Below, piece after piece: positions 14,935 to 20,639 of a stretch of 20,639 nt of DNA. Both the position numbers and the translations under genes were made by a program. The stretch is from NCBI GenBank assembly GCA_964483405.1, contig CAZABC010000037.1:1-20639 (forward strand), read 5' to 3'. Every line of letters begins with the position of its first letter. Position 1 is the first letter of the stretch. Source of the DNA: CAZABC01 sp964483405 (lineage in GTDB: Bacteria > Chloroflexota > Limnocylindria > Limnocylindrales > CSP1-4). The notes under the pieces are model-generated. The model was not told where the DNA came from, did no database searches, and saw only the letters and a program-made list of their open reading frames with translations.

Positions 14935-15417
14935 TCAGCCCGCGAAGGCCCGGAGCTCGGCGAGGGTCAGCTCGACCGCCGCCGGGAGCGCCGCCTCGAC
15001 GGCCGGCGTCAGCTCGAGCCCGACCTCGATGGCCTCGGGCTGGATCGCCACCAGCGAGACACGATCCGGCAGCGACCCGGCCAGCCGGGCCGCGGCGAGG
15101 AGGTCGCCGACCCCGACCTGGTGGGGCGAGATGTGGCCGGCGAGCGTCGTGTGAAGGGTCGCCCCCCGGAGCACGTCGACGGCGCCCGGCTCGGCGCGGA
15201 GGTCCACCGCGTCGACCATGACGACCGCGGCAGCATCCTCGAGCATCGGCAGGAGGTCGAGCCCGAGCGTGCCCCCGTCGACGATGGTCGTCCCGGGAGG
15301 GAGGGCGTCGGCGCCGAGCGCCTCGAGGCGGCGGACGACGTGGATCCCGACGCCCTCGTCCCGGAGAAGGACGTTCCCGACGCCGAGGACGAGGAGGGGG
15401 CCCTCGCCGGACGTCAC
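14935..15417 (-). CDS. hyaD: [NiFe]-hydrogenase maturation endopeptidase
   Basis: This 160-residue protease of the HybD/HyaD family has the opening LVLGVGNVLLRDEGVG, with Glu21, then Asp69 in VMVDAVD and His99 in SPHQVG. These are the three residues expected to bind the nickel of the immature large subunit. It should cut the large subunit after His554, releasing 15 residues once nickel is in place. The GTG start overlaps the cytochrome b stop (GTGA, 15417-15414). It lies directly after the structural genes, as in hya operons. Confidence 0.93.
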   Translation of the reverse strand: MTSGEGPLLVLGVGNVLLRDEGVGIHVVRRLEALGADALPPGTTIVDGGTLGLDLLPMLEDAAAVVMVDAVDLRAEPGAVDVLRGATLHTTLAGHISPHQVGVGDLLAAARLAGSLPDRVSLVAIQPEAIEVGLELTPAVEAALPAAVELTLAELRAFAG

Positions 15418-16217
15418 TCGGCGATCCCCTGGACCTCGTACCCGCCGTCGCGGGCCCGCTGGATCTCGGCCCGGGTCACGAACTTCGATCCGGTGAAGAT
15501 GCTGCCAAGCAATCCGTTCCGCTCCCAGTGGTCGACCAGGAGCGCACTGTAGACGTGGTGGATCATGAACGCGAGGATCGCCCACATCAGGAGGTGGTGG
15601 ATCAGCCGCGTCGTCTGGATCCCGACGATGCCGGGGAACCAGCCGAAGAGCGTCGCCCACGGCTCGGTCCCGTGGGCGCCGGCGAGGGCGAACCCGGTGA
15701 CGGTCTGGACCAGGAACAGGAAGAAGACGATGAGGTACGTCCCCGCGGCGAGGGCGTTGTGCCCGAGGACCGCCGGCGCCCCCTTCCGGAGGAACAGGTA
15801 CCAGCCGGTCTGGCGGACCATCTCGCGGCCGGTCCGGCGAGACCGCGGGATGAATGCCGTCCAGCGGGCGAACCGGTTGCCGGCGAAGAGCCAGTACGTC
15901 CGGACGAGCCCGGACGCCACGAACAGGAAGGCCGCGACCATGTGGATGAAGCGGACGATCGCCATCGTCCGCTCGTCCGGACCCCACAGGAACGGGCTGG
16001 CGATGTAGGCCCCGGTCACGGTCAGGATCATCACCGTGCCGAAGGTGACCCAGTGGGTGACCCGGACCGGGCCCTCCCAGATGAAGACCCGGACGCGCTG
16101 GCGCGCGAGCGGGATCGTGATCTCGCCCTCGAGCGGCGCGTCCTCGTCGGGATCGCGCTCGTGGTCCGGCGCGATCGGCATCGCCGGCGCGACGAGCGTC
16201 TCGTTCGCGATGGCCAT
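15414..16217 (-). CDS. hyaC: [NiFe]-hydrogenase b-type cytochrome subunit
   Basis: This 267-residue integral membrane protein has four clear helices at about 52-73, 86-108, 157-178 and 203-227. Candidate haem-ligand histidines sit at His55 (THW), His92 (FIHM), His207/208 and His220/221, which fits a two-haem HyaC/HupC-type cytochrome. It anchors the hydrogenase and passes electrons from the small subunit to quinone. The first 45 residues are a cytoplasmic, acidic leader. GGAGG lies 6 nt before the ATG, and the large-subunit stop is 11 nt upstream. The stop overlaps hyaD. Confidence 0.92.
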   Translation of the reverse strand: MAIANETLVAPAMPIAPDHERDPDEDAPLEGEITIPLARQRVRVFIWEGPVRVTHWVTFGTVMILTVTGAYIASPFLWGPDERTMAIVRFIHMVAAFLFVASGLVRTYWLFAGNRFARWTAFIPRSRRTGREMVRQTGWYLFLRKGAPAVLGHNALAAGTYLIVFFLFLVQTVTGFALAGAHGTEPWATLFGWFPGIVGIQTTRLIHHLLMWAILAFMIHHVYSALLVDHWERNGLLGSIFTGSKFVTRAEIQRARDGGYEVQGIAE

Positions 16218-16228
16218 CGTGCGCCTCC

Positions 16229-17938
16229 TCAGACGACGCGGATCTCGACCGACGAGCCGCCGGCCGGATCGTGGACGTGGACCGCGCAGGCCATGCACGG
16301 ATCGAACGAATGGATGGTCCGGAGGATCTCGACCGGCTGCTCGGGGTCGCCGACCGGGGTCCCGACGAGCGCCTCCTCCCAGGCGCCACGCCGGCCCTGC
16401 GCGTCGCGCGGGGAGCCGTTCCAGGTGCTCGGGACGACGAACTGGTAGTTGTCGATCGTCCCGCTCTTGATCCTGATCCAGTGGCCGAGCGAGCCGCGCG
16501 GCGCCTCCTCGAAGCCCCAGCCCTCGGCCGTCTCCGGCCAGCTGCTCGGGTCCCACTTCGTGACGTCGGCGACCGCGAGATCGCCGGTGTCGAGGTTGGT
16601 CGTCAGCTCGGTCAGCCAGCTGCCGAGGCGGGCCGCGATGATCTGGGTCTCGATCGCCCGGGCGCCGACCCGGCCGAGGGTGCTGAAGAGCGCCTCGGGG
16701 CCGACCTGGAGCGTGCCGAGGACGCCGTTGACGGCGTCGACGACCTCCTTCCGCCCGGCGACGTAGGCGACGAGCATCCGGGCGAGCGGCCCGACCTCCA
16801 TCGGCTCGTCCTGGTACCGCGGCGCCTTGAGCCAACTGTACTTGTCGAAGCCCTCGAGGGTCGTGAACGGCGGGGTCGGCCCGGCGTACGTCGGGTTGGT
16901 CTGGCCGTCCCACGGGTGGAGGGCCGCCGTGTCACCACCGTCGTAGGTGTAGTAGCTGTGGGCGACCGTCTCGGCGACGTCGAGGTGGTCGACCGGCTGG
17001 AGGGTCGAGAGGTCGCGGCCCATGATCCGGCCGCGCGGGAGGAAGTTCGCCTCCGGCTGGCCGGAGTCGTCCTCGGGGAACTCGCCGTACGACAGGTAGT
17101 TGCCGATGCCGGCGCCGATGCCGGCCCAGTCCTTGTAGAACGAGGCGACCGCGAGCACGTCGGGGATGTAGACCTTGTCGACGAACTCCTTGGCCTTCGC
17201 GATGAGGCTCGCGACCTCGCTCAGGCCCCGGGCGTTGAGCGCGGTCGGCGAGTTCGGGTCGAGGGCGAGGGCCATCCCGCCGACCACGTACGTCTGCGGG
17301 TGCGGATTCTTCGCGCCGAGGAGCGCGTGGATGCGGATGACGTCCCGCTGCCAGTCGAGCGCCTCGAGGTAGTGGGCGACCGCGAGGAGGTTGGCCGCCG
17401 GCGGGAGCTTGTACGCCGCGTTGCCCCAGTACCCATTCGCGAACGGTCCGAGCTGGCCGGACGCCACGAACGTCTCGAGCTTGGCCTTCACGCCCTCGAA
17501 GTAGGCGACGCTCGAGAGCGGCCAGTCGCTGATCGACTGCGCCAGCCGCGCCGTGTCCTGCGGCGACGCCGAGAGTGCGGAGACGACGTCGACCCAGTCG
17601 AGCGCGTGCAGGTGATAGAAGTGGATGACGTGGTCCTGGACGTACTGCGACCCGGCGATCAGGTTGCGGACGATCCGGGCGTTCCTGGGGATCTGCAGGC
17701 CGAGGGCGTTCTCGACGGCGCGGACCGACGCGAGGGCGTGGACGGTCGTGCAGACGCCGCAGGCACGCTGGGCGAAGACCCAGGCGTCGCGCGGGTCGCG
17801 GCCCTTGAGGATGAGCTCGAGGCCGCGGAACATCGTGCCCGAGCTCCAGGCGTCCTTGACGACGCCCCCCTCGACCTCCACCTCGATGCGGAGGTGGCCC
17901 TCGATCCGGGTGATCGGGTCGATGGCGATGCGGGTCAT
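16229..17938 (-). CDS. hyaB: [NiFe]-hydrogenase group 1 large (catalytic) subunit
   Basis: This 569-residue subunit binds the Ni-Fe active site. The four cysteine ligands are Cys60 and Cys63 (RACGVC, motif L1) and Cys548 and Cys551 (DPCMACAVH, motif L2). The chain continues 15 residues after His554, which is the normal cleavable tail and matches the HyaD protease downstream. The N-terminus MTRIAIDPITRIEGHLRIE is the standard beginning of group 1 large subunits, so the ATG at 17938 is secure. It has no signal peptide and should be exported with the Tat-bearing small subunit. As deposited, the N-run places it in frame with the small subunit, which gives a false fusion. The subgroup (1d-1h, 1l) cannot be fixed without alignment. 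Confidence 0.96.
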   Translation of the reverse strand: MTRIAIDPITRIEGHLRIEVEVEGGVVKDAWSSGTMFRGLELILKGRDPRDAWVFAQRACGVCTTVHALASVRAVENALGLQIPRNARIVRNLIAGSQYVQDHVIHFYHLHALDWVDVVSALSASPQDTARLAQSISDWPLSSVAYFEGVKAKLETFVASGQLGPFANGYWGNAAYKLPPAANLLAVAHYLEALDWQRDVIRIHALLGAKNPHPQTYVVGGMALALDPNSPTALNARGLSEVASLIAKAKEFVDKVYIPDVLAVASFYKDWAGIGAGIGNYLSYGEFPEDDSGQPEANFLPRGRIMGRDLSTLQPVDHLDVAETVAHSYYTYDGGDTAALHPWDGQTNPTYAGPTPPFTTLEGFDKYSWLKAPRYQDEPMEVGPLARMLVAYVAGRKEVVDAVNGVLGTLQVGPEALFSTLGRVGARAIETQIIAARLGSWLTELTTNLDTGDLAVADVTKWDPSSWPETAEGWGFEEAPRGSLGHWIRIKSGTIDNYQFVVPSTWNGSPRDAQGRRGAWEEALVGTPVGDPEQPVEILRTIHSFDPCMACAVHVHDPAGGSSVEIRVV

Positions 17939-17964
17939 CGGTCCTGGCCCTCCTGGGACTCGGT

Positions 17965-18118
17965 CGAGGCCGGCGGCGGCGAGGCCGGCGGNNNNNNNNN
18001 NNNNNNNNNNNNNNNNNNNNNNNNNNNNNNNNNNNNNNNNNNNNNNNNNNNNNNNNNNNNNNNNNNNNNNNNNNNNNNNNNNNNNNNNNNNCGAGGCCGG
18101 CGGCGGCGAGGCCGGCGG
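17965..18118. repeat. Identical 27-bp sequences flanking the assembly gap
   Basis: The 27 bases at 17965-17991 and 18092-18118 are identical and abut the N-run on each side. Each is two copies of CGAGGCCGGCGG separated by CGG, i.e. a 15-bp unit that encodes the pentapeptide PPPAS on the minus strand. The scaffold join therefore lies inside a tandem pentapeptide repeat in the small-subunit tail. Confidence 0.9.
17992..18091. other. Assembly gap (exactly 100 N)
   Basis: The run is exactly 100 N, the conventional placeholder for a gap of unknown size. Its length should not be taken as real. Because 100 is not a multiple of three, it shifts the apparent reading frame of the hydrogenase small subunit. 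Confidence 0.97.
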
Positions 18119-19255
18119 TGGCGCGGGCGGGGCGGGTGGCTCCGCGACCGCCACGGATCCGCCGCCGGCCGCGGCCGCGGCCGGTCGGGTCGCCCGGCGG
18201 TGGCGGACGTAGCTCGCGGCGCCGTGGACGGCCGATGCGCCGGCGACGAACGCGACGAGGCCGATGCCGACCTGGTCGGCGGTGACGTCGGTCGCGAACG
18301 GCGCGGGTTCGGGCAGCCGCCGGTAGAACGGCGTCATCTCGTCCCAGAACGACGGCATCGTGCAGCCGACGCAGCCGTGACCGGACTTCACCGGCCAGCT
18401 CGTCCCGTCGTTGAAGCGGGCCGTCGGGCAGTTGGCGAGCGTCTCGGGGCCCTTGCAGCCGACCTTGTACAGACACCAGCCCTTGCGCGAGGCCTCGTCG
18501 CCCCACTCCATGACGTACTCGCCGCTCTCGAAGTGGGCGCGCCGCTCGCACTGGTCGTGGATCAGCTGACCGTAGGCGAAGAGCGGGCGGCCGAACGGGT
18601 CGGTCGCCGGCCACTCGCCGAAGGTCAGGAAGTGGACGATCGTGGCCGTCAGGTTCTGGACGTTCATCGGACAGCCGGGCAGGTTGATGACCGTCGCGCT
18701 CGGGACGAGGTCCTTCGCCCCGATCGCGCCGGTCGGCCCGCCCTGGGCCGCCGGGAGGCCACCGTCGAAGGCACACGACCCGACGGCGATCGTCGCCAGC
18801 GCGCCCTCCATCGTCGCCCGGGCCGTCTCCATGAAGGTGTGGCCGCCGATCGTGCAGTAGACCCCGTCCTCGCCGATCGGGATGCCGCCCTCGACGACGC
18901 AGACGTACCCGTTCGGGTACTTGTCCATCGTGTCGAGCCGCGACTTCTCGGCAGCCTCGCCCGACGGGGTCATGATCGTCTCGTGGTAGTCGACGCTCAG
19001 GATCGAGAGGACGAGCTCGGCGACCGTCGGATGGGACGCCCGCAGGAAGCCCTCGGTGTTGCCGGCGCAGTCCTGGCCCTCGAGCCAGATCACCGGCACC
19101 CGGGGCGCCGCCTCGACCGCTGCGGCGATCCGCGGGGCGTAGGCGGCGGGCAGGGCGAGCGCCCCGGCCATCGCCGCGCTGAACTGGAGGAAGGCCCGCC
19201 GACTGACGCCGTACGCCGTCAGCATCGTGACGAGCTCGCCAGGGGTCCGATCCAT
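18092..19255 (-). CDS. hyaA: [NiFe]-hydrogenase group 1 small subunit (3' end interrupted by gap)
   Basis: 388 codons are visible before the gap. A twin-arginine signal is present: SRRAFLQF at 18-25, a hydrophobic stretch to about 40 and a likely cut near 46. The electron-relay ligands can be read: distal cluster His233, Cys236, Cys261, Cys267; medial cluster Cys276, Cys295, Cys298; proximal cluster Cys63, Cys161, Cys195. The expected fourth proximal ligand is Asn66 (sequence QDCAGNTE). The extra cysteines of the O2-tolerant Hyd-1 type are absent. A C-terminal membrane helix lies at about 329-350, then a Pro/Ala tail runs into the gap. If the gap flanks are collapsed, the gene ends STESQEGQDR with a TGA at 17937-17935 overlapping the hyaB ATG, about 397 residues in all. 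The start has a GAGGG upstream. Confidence 0.93.
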
Positions 19256-19550
19256 CGCCCGTCCCTCGAGATGGGTGGCGACCCGGCCGGCGACCGGGAC
19301 GGCACCCGACGCGCATCGATGGCCCGAATCGAACCCGACATTCGGCCCGCCTCGTACTGACGAACGGCCCCTCGTCGGGGACCAACCGGCACCCAAGGCC
19401 CGCGCCGGGACCCTCGCGGGTGCGACGGGCGCCGGTTCGGGACCTCCGAGCCCACCGGTCCCGACGACCGGCCCTGTACGGACCGCGCACCCCGGCCGAC
19501 GATGGCCCCGTCGCCGGACGACCGGCGCCGTCGCGTGAGGAGGCAGGGCG
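19256..19550. promoter_or_regulatory. Divergent promoter region between hyaA and the ybaK-like gene, with inverted repeat
   Basis: These 295 bp contain no plausible gene and must hold the start signals of both transcription units. The most distinct element is the inverted repeat GGCCCGAAT (19321-19329), 10-nt spacer, ATTCGGCCC (19340-19348), with one mismatch in nine. It could be a regulator site or a leader hairpin of hyaA mRNA. A shorter CCCCTCGTCGGGG hairpin follows at about 19368-19380. I see no convincing -35/-10 pair on either strand. Confidence 0.45.
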
Positions 19551-20069
19551 ATGACGCTCATGGAGCACGGCCGGACCGTCGGCCCGCATGCAGGGCTTCT
19601 CGACTGGCTTGCCGGCCACGGGATCGAGTACGAGCTGCACGAGCACCCGCTGACCTTCACTGCCCGCGAGACGGCGGCGATCGAGGGCGTCGATCCGCGC
19701 CGCTTCGCCAAGACGCTCGTCGTCGAGGCGGCCGACGGCCGGCGGGCCATCGTCGTGCTCGACGCCGTCGATCAGGCCGACCTCCGCAAGGTCGCCGAGG
19801 CCCTCGGATCCAAGCGGGCGAGGCTGCTCACCGAGGCCGAGCTGCTGACGCTCGCGCCCGACTGCGAGGTGGGGACGATGCCGCCCATCGGCGAGCCGTA
19901 CGGGCTGCCGGTCTACGCCGACCGGGCGATCCACGACGACCCGGACATCACCTTCCACGCCGCGAGCCACCACTTCACCGTCCACGTCGATCGCCCCGCC
20001 TGGGAGCGCGCCGTAGGCGTCGTCTACGCCGACCTCGCCCGCGACCGCGAAGCGGCCTGGGACCGTTGA
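19551..20069 (+). CDS. YbaK/ProX-type aminoacyl-tRNA deacylase domain protein
   Basis: This 172-residue protein matches the YbaK/EbsC family, which hydrolyses mischarged aminoacyl-tRNAs in trans. Visible are the opening helix and strand YELHEHPLTFTARETA at about 28-43, RFAKTLVVEA with the conserved lysine at about 51-60, the LRKVAEALGSKRARLLTEAEL region and the CEVGTMPPIGEPYGLPVY loop with the family's G-x-x-P-P-x-G motif. The length is normal. AGGAGG lies 7 nt before the ATG. It is divergent from the hydrogenase operon, and there is no evident functional link. Some relatives are described only as 'YbaK/prolyl-tRNA synthetase associated', and the specificity is unknown. Confidence 0.85.
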   Translation: MTLMEHGRTVGPHAGLLDWLAGHGIEYELHEHPLTFTARETAAIEGVDPRRFAKTLVVEAADGRRAIVVLDAVDQADLRKVAEALGSKRARLLTEAELLTLAPDCEVGTMPPIGEPYGLPVYADRAIHDDPDITFHAASHHFTVHVDRPAWERAVGVVYADLARDREAAWDR

Positions 20070-20108
20070 CCGGGGCCCCCGGCCGTGGTCCGGAGCGCCC
20101 GGCGGATC

Positions 20109-20132
20109 GGCCCATCCGGCCCTCCCTGGGCC
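20109..20132 (+). terminator. Weak inverted repeat after the ybaK-like gene
   Basis: GGCCCA (20109-20114) and TGGGCC (20127-20132) form a 6-bp stem with a 12-nt loop and no T-run. It may end the upstream transcript. The rest of 20070-20174 holds only the ribosome binding site GGAGGTG at 20158-20164 for the next gene. Confidence 0.2.
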
Positions 20133-20174
20133 CCGTCGGCCGGGTCAGGCTACGGTCGGAGGTGCGAATACCGC

Positions 20175-20441
20175 ATGGCCGTCGCGTCCGTCGTCCCCGT
20201 GTCGTCCCCGGTCGACGCCAGGTCGCCGCTGGCGATCGCATCGGATCGCTGCAAGGGCTGTGAGCTCTGCCTCACGGCCTGCCCCCACCACGTGCTCGAG
20301 CTCGATGCGGCCGTGGTGAACCGGCTCGGCTACCACCCGGTCCGGCTGACCGACCCCGCCGGCTGCACCAGCTGCGCGATCTGCGCCAAGGTCTGCCCCG
20401 ACGCGGTCTTCACCGTCTTCGCCCGCCCGAAGGAGGCCTGA
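20175..20441 (+). CDS. Two-cluster 4Fe-4S ferredoxin subunit of a 2-oxoacid:ferredoxin oxidoreductase
   Basis: This 88-residue protein has two typical cluster motifs: CKGCELCLTACP beginning near residue 27 and CTSCAICAKVCP near 65. Together they bind two [4Fe-4S] clusters. It matches the small delta/ferredoxin subunit (KorD/VorD/PorD type). The next gene, starting 1 nt after its stop, is the alpha subunit of the same enzyme class. The ATG at 20175 is preferred, with GGAGGTG 10 nt upstream. The open frame extends further upstream as Arg/Gly/Pro-rich sequence without a domain. It should carry electrons from oxidative decarboxylation of 2-oxoacids to ferredoxin. Confidence 0.88.
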   Translation: MAVASVVPVSSPVDARSPLAIASDRCKGCELCLTACPHHVLELDAAVVNRLGYHPVRLTDPAGCTSCAICAKVCPDAVFTVFARPKEA

Positions 20442-20442
20442 C

Positions 20443-20639
20443 GTGGCCAGCCGCCAGCAGCGTCACGAGGCCCCCGCCGAGGACGTCGATCTCCCGCTTC
20501 CCGGGACCCCTGAGCGGGTCCTGATGAAGGGCAACGAGGCGATCGCCGAGGCCGCCATCCAGGCCGGCTGCGATGCCTACTTCGGCTACCCGATCACCCC
20601 GCAGGCCGAGCTGCTCGAGTGGATGGCCCGCCGGATGCC
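20443..20639 (+). CDS. 2-oxoacid:ferredoxin oxidoreductase alpha subunit, N-terminal part (partial)
   Basis: The reading frame opens with GTG at 20443, 1 nt after the ferredoxin stop, with AAGGAGG at 20430-20436 inside the end of that gene. It runs off the window after about 65 codons. The visible sequence includes MKGNEAIAEAAIQAGCDAYF followed by GYPITPQAELLEWMA, the hallmark N-terminus of KorA/VorB-type alpha subunits. The ITPQ motif lies in the pyrimidine-binding domain. The enzyme uses thiamine diphosphate and transfers electrons to ferredoxin. The substrate (2-oxoglutarate or branched-chain 2-oxoacids) cannot be told from this fragment. Confidence 0.88.
   Translation, partial: MASRQQRHEAPAEDVDLPLPGTPERVLMKGNEAIAEAAIQAGCDAYFGYPITPQAELLEWMARRM

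Noticed and set aside
16271..19360. Long plus-strand reading frame opposite the hydrogenase genes
   Set aside because: Shadow of the minus-strand genes, crossing the N-run, with Arg/Val/Asp/Gly-rich sequence and no recognisable fold.
19368..19380. CCCCTCGTCGGGG as a transcription terminator or operator
   Set aside because: Only a 4-bp stem; such hairpins are expected by chance at this GC content.
16229..19750. A single reading frame that spans both hydrogenase subunits and suggests a HyaA-HyaB fusion
   Set aside because: It reads through 100 N placeholders and starts upstream of the true small-subunit ATG. The frame match is accidental; collapsing the identical flanks gives separate genes with an ATGA overlap.
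1..20639. CRISPR arrays, tRNA or rRNA genes, insertion sequences and phage genes
   Set aside because: None seen on either strand; the repeats present are short coding repeats within known genes.

Overview
This is a very GC-rich (roughly 70% by eye) bacterial segment, densely coding, with many 1-4 nt gene overlaps and GTG/TTG starts. Gene content (Tat-exported group 1 [NiFe]-hydrogenase, hyp genes, SQR/TusA/DsrE sulfur genes, 2-oxoacid:ferredoxin oxidoreductase) and Ala/Pro-rich protein tails suggest an aerobic or facultative soil-type Chloroflexota (Limnocylindria-like) or an actinobacterium-like lineage. The taxonomic guess is inference; there is no rRNA or tRNA to anchor it. A run of exactly 100 N marks a scaffold join.

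Layout. (1) Positions 1-1399, plus strand: the end of an OmpR-family response regulator and its membrane histidine kinase. (2) 1526-5886, plus strand: a tight operon of an HtrA-like membrane protease without a PDZ domain, a MoxR AAA+ ATPase, a DUF58 protein and a BatA-like VWA membrane protein. It is preceded by an 11-bp-period direct repeat that looks like an OmpR/PhoB-type operator. (3) 5887-6034: convergent terminator region. (4) 9200-6035, minus strand: a sulfur-handling operon, arsR - dsrE - tusA - dsrE2-like - tusA - sqr-like, with a palindrome over the likely arsR promoter. (5) 19255-9301, minus strand: hydrogenase structural and maturation genes in the order hyaA, hyaB, hyaC, hyaD, hypA, hypF, hypC, hypD, hypE, nearly all translationally coupled; hypB is absent. 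(6) 19551-20639, plus strand: a YbaK-type deacylase, then a two-cluster ferredoxin subunit and the start of a KorA/VorB-type 2-oxoacid:ferredoxin oxidoreductase alpha subunit.

How it works together. The small subunit carries a twin-arginine signal and a C-terminal membrane helix. With the large subunit and a b-type cytochrome it should feed electrons from H2 into the quinone pool. HyaD removes the 15-residue tail of the large subunit, and the Hyp proteins build the Ni-Fe(CN)2CO site. The adjoining sulfur operon pairs an SQR-like flavoprotein (another quinone-reducing route) with two TusA/DsrE persulfide-carrier pairs, apparently under a two-cysteine ArsR repressor. The locus may therefore combine two lithotrophic inputs to one quinone pool; this is inference.

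Most notable: the small subunit has Asn66 where the second proximal-cluster cysteine is expected. The sequences on both sides of the N-gap are identical over 27 bp, and collapsing them restores a hyaA stop codon that overlaps the hyaB start.
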